Shown: positions 49,783 through 58,885, numbered from the stretch's first letter. The stretch is 64,000 bases of DNA from Flavobacteriaceae bacterium UBA6231 (GCA_002441545.1 DJWL01000186.1:1-64000), one strand, 5' to 3'. Made by a program: numbers and translations. The notes: generated by a model from the sequence alone, not told the origin.

Positions 49783-50937
49783 TTATTCTAAAGGTTTAAA
49801 AAAAGATGGTTCGTAATCTTCTAACAATTCTGGATGACAAATTTTAATCAAATCTTTCAAAACCAAATCTGGTCGTGTCATACCCAGTTCAAAATACAAA
49901 ATTCCACCAGTTTTTCCTGTTGTGTTGGTAAAAGAATATATGGATTTATTTTGAAATGCTTTAAACATGGTGTTATGAATATTGGCGTTTTTAAGGGCTT
50001 CTAAACTTGAATAATTAGAAGGACTCAACCAAATGTCGGCGTTTTTGGCCTTTTCAAAAACCGATTCAAAACTAAGCTGTAAACTACCAGAACCTTCAGA
50101 ATCTTTCCATAAGTAATTAGTATTGGCGTCTTTTAATAGTTGAGCTTCTGTGCTTTTACCACTTGGTAAATACCAAATGTCTTTATACATGGCGCCACTT
50201 AATATGGTTGGTTTGTTTTTTACATTTAGCGCTAAAGATTTTGCTTCTAAATAATTTTTTTCAATAGAATTAAAAATGGAATCGGCGTCTTTTTCTTTAT
50301 TAAATAAAATACCAAAAAATTTAATCCATTCTGCTTTAGCAAGTGGAGAATTTTCTACCCAATCGCCGTTATAAATTACAGGGATTCCTGAATTTTTAAT
50401 GGTTTCAAATGCTTTGTTATTACCATCAATTCCAAATCCAACAACAAGGTCGGGTTTAGTTTCGAGGAGTATCTCTGTATTTATACTTTCATTTTTACCA
50501 AGTTCTCTAACGTTTCCGTTATCAATTAACTGTCTTATTTTTTCTGAAGAAATAAAATTTGTTTCTGGAAAGCCTACCAATGTTTTTTCAACATTTAATA
50601 ATTCTAAAGAAGGTATATGAGTAGTTGAGGTAACTATGATTTTTTCAATAGGGATTGTAATAATACCATCAAAATCATTTGCATTTAATGTGATTTTTGA
50701 AAGCATGTTTTTTTGAATCAATGCATAATTATAAGTCTTTTCAGAATTTGGCCAAGGACTTTTTATTGTTAATACTTTATATAATCGGAAATCTGTGACC
50801 TCAAACCCTTTTGCATAATCGTTTTTTAAAACAGTTGCAGTTGAAGGAAAATCTGTAGGCAGTTTTTTTTGGTCATTTTTACAACTTGATAAAGAGATTA
50901 TTACGATAAAAAAAAGAAACTTATAATTAAAATTCAT
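49783..50937 (-). CDS. btuF: Cobalamin-binding lipoprotein of the ABC importer
   Basis: A 384-residue substrate-binding lipoprotein (lipobox IISLSSC, Cys19) of the cluster A-type helical-backbone fold, with LLNVEKTLVGFPETNFISSE, TKPDLVVGFGIDGN, SGIPVIYNGDWVENSPLAKA and KNADIWLSPSN. In this group it is tethered in the periplasm and delivers the ligand to BtuC. Its stop codon abuts the btuC start. The alternative would be a siderophore- or heme-binding protein; the facing B12-riboswitch-btuB gene favours corrinoid. Confidence 0.88.
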   Translation of the reverse strand: MNFNYKFLFFIVIISLSSCKNDQKKLPTDFPSTATVLKNDYAKGFEVTDFRLYKVLTIKSPWPNSEKTYNYALIQKNMLSKITLNANDFDGIITIPIEKIIVTSTTHIPSLELLNVEKTLVGFPETNFISSEKIRQLIDNGNVRELGKNESINTEILLETKPDLVVGFGIDGNNKAFETIKNSGIPVIYNGDWVENSPLAKAEWIKFFGILFNKEKDADSIFNSIEKNYLEAKSLALNVKNKPTILSGAMYKDIWYLPSGKSTEAQLLKDANTNYLWKDSEGSGSLQLSFESVFEKAKNADIWLSPSNYSSLEALKNANIHNTMFKAFQNKSIYSFTNTTGKTGGILYFELGMTRPDLVLKDLIKICHPELLEDYEPSFFKPLE

Positions 50938-51008
50938 TGAGTAAGATTTGTAACAATTGTAACTATAGTTTAAAAATTTAGTTAATACTTTTGAATAAAT
51001 TCATAGTC

Positions 51009-51116
51009 ATGAGAGACAATTCAAATTTAACAATATATATAGTTGCTGCCGTAATAATACTTCATTTTTTAGTTGGCTTTGGTTATTTAATTTATAAAAT
51101 GACAAAGAAAAAGTAA
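51009..51116 (+). CDS. 35-residue single-pass membrane microprotein (tentative)
   Basis: The frame encodes MRDNSNLTIYIVAAVIILHF and continues to a basic end KMTKKK: a short polar N-terminus, one hydrophobic helix (about residues 8-30) and Lys-rich tail, the layout of small inner-membrane proteins. It lies in the 549-bp space between btuF and the B12 riboswitch, before the riboswitch promoter box. The composition is convincing, but no ribosome-binding site decides it and I recognise no family. Confidence 0.5.
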   Translation: MRDNSNLTIYIVAAVIILHFLVGFGYLIYKMTKKK

Positions 51117-51146
51117 GCTTTGCGTTTTTAAATTAAAAGTTATCTA

Positions 51147-51154
51147 TACTTTTG
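51147..51154 (+). promoter_or_regulatory. -7 promoter box of the B12 riboswitch-btuB transcript
   Basis: TACTTTTG (TAnnTTTG). It places the transcription start a few bases before the first paired element of the aptamer at about 51161. Confidence 0.6.
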
Positions 51155-51160
51155 CAATGA

Positions 51161-51410
51161 AATTTGGTTTTATTCACTTTTGTGAATGAATTAAAAGGGA
51201 ATCAAGTGAAAAGATTGACGATTGATGATTAACGATTAACGAATTTTGAAAAAAATTCTGAAATCAAAAGTCTATACTCGTTATTCTTCATTCTTGAGCT
51301 GTTCCCGCAACTGTAAGCTATAAGGCTTCATGTTCAACTTCTATGTCACTGAAGAGTAATCTTTGGGAAGACCAACATGAGGACGCAAGTCAGGAGACCT
51401 GCCATTTTCA
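51161..51410 (+). ncRNA. Cobalamin (B12) riboswitch with an expanded arm
   Basis: The conserved B12 box AAGTCAGGAGACCTGCC lies at 51387-51403. Upstream, AAAAGGGAATCAAGTG (51193-51208) and GCTGTTCCCGCAACTGTAAG (51298-51317) are the core junction strands, with GGGAA pairing to TTCCC. CAAG (51203-51206) pairs with CTTG (51293-51296), but the usual short loop between them is replaced by about 80 extra nt. It begins next to the -7 box and ends about 75 nt before btuB, so it should repress btuB when adenosylcobalamin binds, probably at the level of translation. Confidence 0.92.
51213..51242 (+). repeat. Four heptamer repeats inside the riboswitch arm
   Basis: Consecutive units GATTGAC, GATTGAT, GATTAAC and GATTAAC (then GA) fit GATTRAY without spacing. 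They lie in the insertion of the B12 aptamer. Confidence 0.8.
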
Positions 51411-51486
51411 AAACAAATAAGTTAAACTTTCGGGATAAAAGTTTGCGTATGGTAACTCATGCGATTCTCGAGTAATTATTAATTAA

Positions 51487-53421
51487 ATGAACAAAAAAAG
51501 AAATGCTTTTGGTGTACTATGTTTAGGTATATCATTAGTAGGATTTGCACAACAACAAATGGATTCTGTGCAAGTGCAACAATTAGATCAGGTTGTAATA
51601 ACTGATTCAAAGTTTAAGCTAAAAAGAGAGAACTCGGGTAAAGTTATTACCAAAATCACCCAAGCAGAATTACAACATCAACAAGGAAAATCAATTGCTG
51701 AAATTATTAATGCAACGGCAGGAATTGAAATTAACGGAACCAAAAGCAATGCAGGACAAAACCTAAATTATTATGTTCGTGGTGGACGTAATAGACAGGT
51801 TGTTGTTTTGATTGATGGTGTTGCATTAACCGATGCTTCGCAAATTTCTAATGATTATGATTTAAGATTACTAAATGCTAATCAAGTAGAAAGTATTGAG
51901 ATTTTAAAGGGAGCTTCAAGTACTCTTTATGGTTCAGGTGCGGCTACTGCTGTAATTAATATCAAGCTGAAGGAAGCTTCAAAGAAGCCAATTTCGGCAA
52001 ATTTTAGAAGTGTTATTGGCAGCAATCAATCTCAAAATGATAAAGCATATCATGCCGAAGATTTTAGAAATTCGGTATCTGTTAATGGAACAGTGAATAA
52101 ATTTAACTATTTAGCTAGTTTTGGCAATCAATTTACTAACGGATTGTCTTCTTTGTCTTCAATTGAAACAGATAAAGATGCTTTTAATGCTATTAACGGA
52201 AACTTTAAATTAGGATATGAGTTTTCTAATGCTTTTAAAATGAATTTATATGGAAGTTTTGATGATTTTAAAGCTGATTTTGATGATTCCTATTCTGGTT
52301 CAGAAATAGACGATGTTTTTGAAACAGATCAATATCGTATTGGAATATCGCCAGAATTTAAATATAAAAATGGAAGTATCACCTTAAATGCGGCTTATAA
52401 CAATACAAAACGAACTATAAACTCAAGTTATCCTGCAATTTATAAAGCAGAGAGTTTTGTGAGTGATGTTTTCAACAGGTATCAATTCAACAACAAATTT
52501 TATACGGTTCAAGGTTTGAATTTACAGAAAAACAATATGGAAAGCTTTGCAATTCCTTATGGAAGTTCAGATTTTGAACAAAGTATCGATCCAGATAAAG
52601 CAAAATTTACTATTATAGATCCTTATGCTAATGTGGTGTATATTTCAGATTTTGGATTGAATATCAATGCAGGAGCTAGGTTGAACAATCATTCTGAATA
52701 TGGATCTCATTTGGTTTATAGTTTAAACCCATCTTTTAAAAAGACTATGAATTTTGGATATATAAAAGCATTGACAAGTTATAGTACAGCCTATATTACC
52801 CCTTCATTGTATCAATTATTTGAGCCAACTTATGGAAATACTAATTTAAAACCAGAAGAAAATACTACTATTGAGTTGGGAACTGAACTTAATATAAAAG
52901 ATAAGGCACTTTTTAGTATTGTATATTTTAATAGAAAAGAGACCAACTTTATCAATTTTGTAGATTTAGGAAGTTATGTATATAAATATAAAAATGTAGA
53001 TGATTCATTTAATGCTAATGGAATTGAATTTACAGGTGATTTTGTTTTGTCAAAAGAACTAAAAATAAAAAGTAATGCAACTTACACACATGTTGAAGAT
53101 GATTTAAATTTAAGAATCCCAGAGATTAAAGTGAATGCTTCAATATTATACAATGTGTCAAATAGAACTTTTATGAGTTTGTCATATCAATTTAACGATG
53201 AAAGAACTGATGCCGTATTCAACGATATTACTTATGCAACAGATCAAATTACATTAAATAGTTACGATTTACTTGATTTTTATATCAGTCATAAATTAAT
53301 TAACAATAAAATATTGCTTTTTGCCAATGTAACCAATATTTTAAATGAAAAATATGAAGAGTTATATGGATACTCTACACTTGGTAGAAATGTAAGTTTG
53401 GGTTTAAATATAAGTTTGTAA
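51487..53421 (+). CDS. btuB: BtuB-like TonB-dependent vitamin B12 receptor
   Basis: A 644-residue outer-membrane receptor with a signal peptide (cleaved near GFAQQ, residue 22), TonB-box-like segment QLDQVVITDSKF, plug domain (GKSIAEIINATAGIEINGTK, YYVRGGRNRQVVVLIDGVAL, LKGASSTLYGSGAATAVINI) and a barrel ending LGRNVSLGLNISL. The size and N-terminus fit the BtuB group, with no STN or carboxypeptidase-like domain. The upstream cobalamin riboswitch makes the ligand assignment strong. It works with the btuFCD importer on the opposite strand. Confidence 0.94.
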   Translation: MNKKRNAFGVLCLGISLVGFAQQQMDSVQVQQLDQVVITDSKFKLKRENSGKVITKITQAELQHQQGKSIAEIINATAGIEINGTKSNAGQNLNYYVRGGRNRQVVVLIDGVALTDASQISNDYDLRLLNANQVESIEILKGASSTLYGSGAATAVINIKLKEASKKPISANFRSVIGSNQSQNDKAYHAEDFRNSVSVNGTVNKFNYLASFGNQFTNGLSSLSSIETDKDAFNAINGNFKLGYEFSNAFKMNLYGSFDDFKADFDDSYSGSEIDDVFETDQYRIGISPEFKYKNGSITLNAAYNNTKRTINSSYPAIYKAESFVSDVFNRYQFNNKFYTVQGLNLQKNNMESFAIPYGSSDFEQSIDPDKAKFTIIDPYANVVYISDFGLNINAGARLNNHSEYGSHLVYSLNPSFKKTMNFGYIKALTSYSTAYITPSLYQLFEPTYGNTNLKPEENTTIELGTELNIKDKALFSIVYFNRKETNFINFVDLGSYVYKYKNVDDSFNANGIEFTGDFVLSKELKIKSNATYTHVEDDLNLRIPEIKVNASILYNVSNRTFMSLSYQFNDERTDAVFNDITYATDQITLNSYDLLDFYISHKLINNKILLFANVTNILNEKYEELYGYSTLGRNVSLGLNISL

Positions 53422-53429
53422 AATAAACG

Positions 53430-53460
53430 CCAATGGCTAATTATTACTGTTAACCATTGG
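53430..53460. terminator. Hairpin between convergent btuB and S41 protease genes
   Basis: Arms CCAATGGCTAA and TTAACCATTGG pair with one mismatch around a 9-nt loop. T-tracts are weak on both sides, so this is a moderate terminator call. Confidence 0.5.
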
Positions 53461-53470
53461 TGATTTATAT

Positions 53471-54955
53471 TTAATTGAAATTTATTTTGTTTATAATGTC
53501 ATGAGGAAGTTTCTTGTCAATATGCATGTCATCATTAAATGGAATAAAACTGTTACTGTCTTTAATTAGGTTTAAATATGGACTTGTTTTAGTTTTAATA
53601 CTTGCAGCTTTTCCTGTAGTTTCAATGTCAGCTAAAGCAGCTGCAAGAAGCGTTTCATTAACATCTCCCAAAACACCTAAATTTAAGTAGCTTTCTTTAA
53701 GTTCTATATCTGGCTTTAATCCATTAAAGTAGTCTGTATTACCTACTTTATTTAGTGATTTAAAAATAAGTGGTTGCATAGCGTAGGTGTGATTTGGGTT
53801 TGCACCATCACGACCATAATTGTCTGAATCGTATAAAGTTGTAGATGCTTGATATTTTCCTTCAGTATAATCTCCAATATGTACAACATTTATATATGGA
53901 TCAAGACTGTTTATAACTAGTTCACTGGCAGATGCAGAAGATGCAGTTGCTAGTACGTAAACTTTTGATAGATTTAAACTATTCAAAGCTGTGCCATCAT
54001 CGTTATTAGTAAATCTGTTTATTAATAATTCAGGGTTTTCATTTTCAAAAGCGGCCTGAAATTCACTATTCCATTGTTCTGTGCTAAAAACGTCACCATT
54101 AAACTGACCAGTAATCATACTTGATAAGAGAATGGCAGAATTAACTGAACCACCAGGGTTATATCTTAAATCTAAGATTAAATCTTGTACATTATTAGCT
54201 TTGAAATCGGCAAATACATCGTTTAGCTGACTATCATAATTAGCTGTAAAACCATTATACATTAAATATCCAATATTTTTTCCAGCAACATTTAAAATTT
54301 CAGTTTTATAAATAGGATTTTCACTGTATTCTAATTTGTTAAGTGTAATAGATGCTGTTCCTGAAACCACAATATCGTCTGATGTGTCTGTTGTTCCATT
54401 ATCATTATAAGTAGCATTATTGATAGCATAACTATCTGCAGATAATTGGCTATTGTAGTTTGATGTTGTTAAAGCTGTGCCATTTATTGTACTAAACATG
54501 TCTCCACGTTTAACACCTTTATTCTCAGCATCACTATTTGGTAAAACTAACCTTACAATACCAAATATTTGCGATGTACTGTTAGGCTGTAAAAACAATT
54601 GAAACTCCATACCATTACTTGTAGAAACACCACTAAAATATTGTTCTAAAGCAATATAATCATCAACAATCCAACTATATTTGTCAACGGTTTGTCTTTG
54701 AAAAATTAAACTTTCAAATAAATATTCAGGAGTTGAATAATCATTTAAATAATTAGCATATTGATCATTAGATGAAAATCTATCATTAGCAAGGTTTGGT
54801 ACATTTTCTTTGTATAAATAAAAAAGATTCATGCCTTTCCAAACAAAATCATTTATTTCATTTTTAGTTGTTACATTATCATCATTATCCTCAAAACAAC
54901 TTGTTGTTAAAAAAGATAATGAAATTAAAAAAATCAGGGCTTTTGATATTTTCAT
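53471..54955 (-). CDS. S41-family (C-terminal processing-like) protease lipoprotein
   Basis: A 494-residue lipoprotein (lipobox SFLTTSC, Cys20). An N-terminal helical region (NEINDFVWKGMNLFYLYKEN) precedes a PDZ-like part (about 130-215) and the S41 core: LILDLRYNPGGSVNSAILLS (near 259-278), catalytic Ser in TASSASASELVINS (about Ser342) and Lys in GDYTEGKYQAS (Lys367). The active-site Ser-Lys pair is intact. It cleaves periplasmic or surface proteins at C-termini by family analogy. It is a paralogue of the gene immediately upstream on the same strand. Confidence 0.92.
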   Translation of the reverse strand: MKISKALIFLISLSFLTTSCFEDNDDNVTTKNEINDFVWKGMNLFYLYKENVPNLANDRFSSNDQYANYLNDYSTPEYLFESLIFQRQTVDKYSWIVDDYIALEQYFSGVSTSNGMEFQLFLQPNSTSQIFGIVRLVLPNSDAENKGVKRGDMFSTINGTALTTSNYNSQLSADSYAINNATYNDNGTTDTSDDIVVSGTASITLNKLEYSENPIYKTEILNVAGKNIGYLMYNGFTANYDSQLNDVFADFKANNVQDLILDLRYNPGGSVNSAILLSSMITGQFNGDVFSTEQWNSEFQAAFENENPELLINRFTNNDDGTALNSLNLSKVYVLATASSASASELVINSLDPYINVVHIGDYTEGKYQASTTLYDSDNYGRDGANPNHTYAMQPLIFKSLNKVGNTDYFNGLKPDIELKESYLNLGVLGDVNETLLAAALADIETTGKAASIKTKTSPYLNLIKDSNSFIPFNDDMHIDKKLPHDIINKINFN

Positions 54956-55024
54956 TTGCTTTTAATTTTATAATCATTTAAAAAACATACTAGTAATGAA
55001 AAGATATTAAAAAGTGAGATTAAG

Positions 55025-56533
55025 TTATTTATTAGATTTTAAGTCGATAAACATATTCTTCCCAAGAGGAGTAAAATCTTTTGAATCTGCAATGGTTTCG
55101 TAATCAAACCCTATGATAGCTTTTGTTTTTGATAGGGATGTTTTGGAGGTAGTGCCAGTAATAAGGGATAATGCTTTTTCTAAAAACGGTTCAGTTGCAT
55201 CACCCAAAACGCCTAAATTTAATAGGTCTTCACCTTCATAAACACCACCAGATGCTGTTTCATAAGTTATTGGATAATCTGGAGCAATGCCATTATAATA
55301 ATCGGAAACACCATTAACATTTGTTGACTTTAATACAATAGGTTGTATTGCATACTTATGATTTGGGTTGGCATTTGCCTTGTCAAAATTAGGTGAATCA
55401 TACAAGGTTATTGATCCAACATACTTTCCATAGGTAGTTGTTCCAATTTGAACAACATTCACATAGGGATCTAGGCAATTAATAACCAATTCGCTAGCAG
55501 AAGCACTGCCATCTGTAGTTAGTATATAAACTTTATTTAAATTTAGTCCTGTTATAGGCGTATTATTCTGAAGTTTATCTGTAAAACGATTTATTAAAAA
55601 TTCAGGGTTATTTTGCTCAAAATAATCTTGATATTTAGAATTCCATTTTTCAGTATAGAAAATTTCTCCATTAAATTGACCAGTAATCATACTAGAAAGA
55701 ATAATTGCAGAACTTCCATATCCTCCAGGGTTATATCTTAAATCTAATACTAATTCTGTAATTCCTTCAGATTTTAATTGTGTTATGGCATCATTTAAGG
55801 CATTATCAAAATCTATTATAAATTGATTATACATTAGATAACCGACTTTTATTCCGTCAGCATCTATAACTTTGCTAATCAATATCGGGTTTTCTGTAAA
55901 ATTGGTTTTAGTGAGTTGCACTGTTTTTCCGTTTGGAGCTATACTATTATTAGTAATAGTAGCCATTCCCAATGTGTAATCATTATTATTACCAAATAAT
56001 AAATCTGAATAATTATTTATAGTAAGCTGTTGTGAATCGACAGTTAGAAAAAAATCGCCTCTATGAATGTCTTTGTCAGCAGCGTCTGAATCATTGGCTA
56101 CATACCTTACATATCCAAAGACATCATCAGACCCAGATAATCTAACTAAACCAAAATCTAATCCATTAGAATTAGAGTTTCCATTTAATGAGTTTTCTAG
56201 TTCAACATAATCATCTACCAAAAAGCTAAATCTGTCTACTACATCTTTTTGATATAACAATCCATCAAATAAATTTTCAGGAGTATTATATTCATTTAAA
56301 AACGTATAATAGTCATCCTGAGTTGTAAATTTGTCATCGGCTAAATTAGGAACATCAACTTGCCACAAATATATTTCATTTAATCCTTTCCAGATGAAAT
56401 CATTAATCTCATTGTTTAATACAATGGGTTGAGGCTCTTCAACAACAATGTCATCTTTTTTACTACAATTGAATATAATCGAAATGAAAAATATCGATAC
56501 TAGTAATTTTATGGGCAATTTTTCTAATTTCAT
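55025..56533 (-). CDS. S41-family protease lipoprotein, tandem paralogue
   Basis: A 502-residue lipoprotein (lipobox SIIFNC, Cys23) with the same architecture as the following gene: NEINDFIWKGLNEIYLWQVD at the start, PDZ-like middle and the S41 core ELVLDLRYNPGGYGSSAIIL, TDGSASASELVINCLDP (catalytic Ser) and TTYGKYVGSITLYD (Lys). The two proteins share motifs along their whole length, so this is a tandem duplication; the 69-bp gap allows co-transcription. The substrate is unknown. Confidence 0.92.
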   Translation of the reverse strand: MKLEKLPIKLLVSIFFISIIFNCSKKDDIVVEEPQPIVLNNEINDFIWKGLNEIYLWQVDVPNLADDKFTTQDDYYTFLNEYNTPENLFDGLLYQKDVVDRFSFLVDDYVELENSLNGNSNSNGLDFGLVRLSGSDDVFGYVRYVANDSDAADKDIHRGDFFLTVDSQQLTINNYSDLLFGNNNDYTLGMATITNNSIAPNGKTVQLTKTNFTENPILISKVIDADGIKVGYLMYNQFIIDFDNALNDAITQLKSEGITELVLDLRYNPGGYGSSAIILSSMITGQFNGEIFYTEKWNSKYQDYFEQNNPEFLINRFTDKLQNNTPITGLNLNKVYILTTDGSASASELVINCLDPYVNVVQIGTTTYGKYVGSITLYDSPNFDKANANPNHKYAIQPIVLKSTNVNGVSDYYNGIAPDYPITYETASGGVYEGEDLLNLGVLGDATEPFLEKALSLITGTTSKTSLSKTKAIIGFDYETIADSKDFTPLGKNMFIDLKSNK

Positions 56534-56680
56534 AACATTATGATTAATTTGACTAACGGTAAAAATACTGACATTATTTTATTATAAAAATAATTTGTAA
56601 CAAATTTGAAAGTTGTTCGTCGTAATTTTAAACGTCTTAATAAAGCATTTTAAACTAACCAAACCAAAGAACCAAACAAA

Positions 56681-57190
56681 ATGACGCAGACAGAATTTTT
56701 AAATATTGTCATGCCTTTTAAAGATAAAGTGTTTCGTTTAGCAAAACGATTATTAGTCTCTACAGAAGAAGCTGAAGATGCTACACAAGAAGTTCTTATA
56801 AAACTATGGAATAATCAATCAAAATTTGAAGAGTATAAAAATGTAGAGGCATTTTCAATGACAATGACAAAGAATTTTTGTTTGGATAAGCTAAAATCAA
56901 AGCAGTCGCAAAATTTAAAAATTGTGCATAGCAACTATCAAGATAATAGCGTATCGTTACAAAAAGAGGTAGAATTTAAGGATAGTTTAGATTGGGTAGG
57001 AAGGATTATGGAAGAATTACCAGAACAACAAAAAATGGTTATTCAATTGAGAGACATAGAACAATACGAACTAGAAGAAATATGTAAAATGCTGGATATG
57101 AATAATACAGCAGTAAGAGTTGCTCTGTCAAGAGCAAGAAAAACAATAAGAGAAAGATTAACTAATACACACAGTTATGGTATTAAATAA
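56681..57190 (+). CDS. RNA polymerase sigma factor (ECF)
   Basis: A 169-residue sigma-70 family protein: region 2 in AKRLLVSTEEAEDATQEVLI and KLWNNQSKFEEYKNVEAFSM, region 4 in IMEELPEQQKMVIQLRDIEQ and the HTH LEEICKMLDMNNTAVRVALS. First gene of a four-gene operon; its end overlaps the putative anti-sigma gene by 14 bp, a strong sign of co-regulation. Target promoters are unknown. Confidence 0.93.
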   Translation: MTQTEFLNIVMPFKDKVFRLAKRLLVSTEEAEDATQEVLIKLWNNQSKFEEYKNVEAFSMTMTKNFCLDKLKSKQSQNLKIVHSNYQDNSVSLQKEVEFKDSLDWVGRIMEELPEQQKMVIQLRDIEQYELEEICKMLDMNNTAVRVALSRARKTIRERLTNTHSYGIK

Positions 57191-57656
57191 TATAGAAAAG
57201 TTACTTAAAAAGTACGAAAACGGAGAAACCTCTCTAAAGGAAGAGCAACAGTTAAAAAACTATTTTTCTCAAGAAACTGTAGAGCCACATTTAGAAATGT
57301 ACAAACCTATGTTTGCTTACTTTTCAGTAAATCAACAAGAACAATTTACTAAAGACATTCCATTAAAAACTAAACGTATTTTTAATTACAAATGGATTTC
57401 GATCGCAGCAGTAGCTGTTCTTATGATAGGGTTTTATTTCAAATCAAACACAGCTAAAGATGATTTAGGAACGTATGATGACCCACAATTAGCTTATAAC
57501 GAAGTAGTAAAATCGTTGGCTATGATCTCAACTCAGTTCAATAAAGGGACTTCTACTGTAGGTTACCTAAATGAAATGAGTAAAGGAACCGCTACACTTA
57601 GTTACCTTAATGAAATTGAAAACACAAGAAACATAATATTCAAACCTAATAATTAA
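57177..57656 (+). CDS. Putative anti-sigma membrane protein
   Basis: A 159-residue single-pass protein: charged cytoplasmic N-terminus (NNIEKLLKKYENGETSLKEE, the usual opening of Bacteroidota anti-sigma-like proteins), one transmembrane helix (about residues 74-90, WISIAAVAVLMIGFYF) and a short periplasmic tail with a duplicated element (VGYLNEMSKG and LSYLNEIENT). It overlaps the sigma factor gene by 14 bp. No conserved zinc motif is seen, and the anti-sigma role is drawn from context. Confidence 0.83.
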   Translation: MVLNNIEKLLKKYENGETSLKEEQQLKNYFSQETVEPHLEMYKPMFAYFSVNQQEQFTKDIPLKTKRIFNYKWISIAAVAVLMIGFYFKSNTAKDDLGTYDDPQLAYNEVVKSLAMISTQFNKGTSTVGYLNEMSKGTATLSYLNEIENTRNIIFKPNN

Positions 57657-57663
57657 TAACACA

Positions 57664-58257
57664 ATGAAAACTTTAAATAACATAAAAACAAATACAATGA
57701 AAAAGAAATTGGTAATATTCGTAATGGCAATCATGCTAATGCCAGCTATATCAATGGCTCAAGATGTTTTTGAGAAATATAGCGAAAACACAGGTGTAAC
57801 CTATGTATCCATAAAACCTAAAATGTTTCAGATGATAGCAAAAATGGGTATTGATGTAGAGGATCCAGAAGCTAAAGCGTTTATGGATATGGTTAACAGC
57901 ATCACAAGTTTTAAAACACTTGTTACAGATAACAAAACCATTGCTGCAGATTTAACAAAATGGGTAAAATCCCGTGCAAGCTCTTTGGAAGAATTAATGG
58001 AAGTAAGGGATGAGGGTTCTGAAGTGAAATTCTATGTCAAGGAAGGCAAAGATTCAGACCATGTAAAAGAACTTTTAATATATGTCAATGGCCTTGATAA
58101 AAAAATAGGCGAAAATGGCGTGAATATTAATGGGGAGCAAAGAAAGATAGAAACCGTTGTTGTATCTTTAACAGGAGACATTGACTTGAATGAGATATCA
58201 AAGCTTACCGAGAAAATGAATATTCCGGGAGGACAACATTTAGAAAAGAAAAAGTAA
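57664..58257 (+). CDS. DUF4252-family exported protein
   Basis: A 197-residue protein with signal peptide (MKKKLVIFVMAIMLMPAISM then AQ). The mature part (FEKYSENTGVTYVSIKPKMF, VKFYVKEGKDSDHVKELLIY, VVSLTGDIDLNEISKLTEKM) matches DUF4252 of Bacteroidota. An internal ATG at 57697 gives a shorter N-terminus that better fits a signal peptide; either start is possible. It follows the anti-sigma gene by 7 bp and precedes a second DUF4252 gene. Function unknown; its place after a sigma/anti-sigma pair suggests a sensor or output of that pathway. Confidence 0.88.
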   Translation: MKTLNNIKTNTMKKKLVIFVMAIMLMPAISMAQDVFEKYSENTGVTYVSIKPKMFQMIAKMGIDVEDPEAKAFMDMVNSITSFKTLVTDNKTIAADLTKWVKSRASSLEELMEVRDEGSEVKFYVKEGKDSDHVKELLIYVNGLDKKIGENGVNINGEQRKIETVVVSLTGDIDLNEISKLTEKMNIPGGQHLEKKK

Positions 58258-58274
58258 TAAAACAATAATCAATC

Positions 58275-58817
58275 ATGCAACGAACAATCAAACATATTCT
58301 ATTTACCTTTGTTACAGCCCTAATTTTGATGGGCTGTAATGATGGTGCTTCATTACAACGGTATTTTGTTGATAATCAAGAATCGGCAAATTTTACTTCA
58401 ATAGATTTGCCTGTTTCTATAGTGAAACTTGATGAGTCTAAATTATCTGATGTACAAAAAGAAGCCTATGGTTCTGTTAAGAGACTAAACTTTTTAGGTT
58501 ATAGACTTGATAAATCTAAGGAAGCAGATTTTAATACTGAATTGACTAAAGTTAAAGCTATTCTTAAAGATAAAAAATACAATGATTTGATAGAATTTAA
58601 TGATAGAAAGGCAAAAGTGATAGTGAAGTATTTAGGTGATGATGATGCCGCAGATGAGTTTATTGTTTTTGCAAGTTCAAAAGAAATGGGTTTTGGTATT
58701 GTTCGAGTAATTGGAGACAATATGAGTCCGGAAAAAATGATGACTTTAGCCGATGCTATGCAAAATTCAGATATTGATTCTTCACAATTTGGAGGGATAA
58801 TGGATTTCTTTAAATAG
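58275..58817 (+). CDS. DUF4252-family lipoprotein
   Basis: A 180-residue lipoprotein (lipobox TALILMGC, Cys21). The mature part, YFVDNQESANFTSIDLPVSI to GFGIVRVIGDNMSPEKMMTL, is the DUF4252 domain, related to the preceding gene but anchored by lipid instead of being soluble. Fourth and last gene of the sigma operon, closed by a strong terminator. Function unknown. Confidence 0.88.
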   Translation: MQRTIKHILFTFVTALILMGCNDGASLQRYFVDNQESANFTSIDLPVSIVKLDESKLSDVQKEAYGSVKRLNFLGYRLDKSKEADFNTELTKVKAILKDKKYNDLIEFNDRKAKVIVKYLGDDDAADEFIVFASSKEMGFGIVRVIGDNMSPEKMMTLADAMQNSDIDSSQFGGIMDFFK

Positions 58818-58831
58818 TAGACTATCTAAAT

Positions 58832-58873
58832 AAAAACAAAAAGGCTTGCAATTTTGCAAGCCTTTTTGTTTTT
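58832..58873. terminator. Strong bidirectional terminator
   Basis: A perfect 20-bp inverted repeat (left arm 58832-58851, core AAGGCTTGCAA; right arm 58854-58873) between the DUF4252 operon and the convergent purB operon. Confidence 0.92.
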
Positions 58874-58885
58874 ATAAAGTTTCTT

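Noticed and set aside
51213..51242. Heptamer repeats considered as an iteron-type origin
   Set aside because: They are only four short units inside the B12 riboswitch, without a replication gene, DnaA boxes or AT-rich unwinding element nearby.
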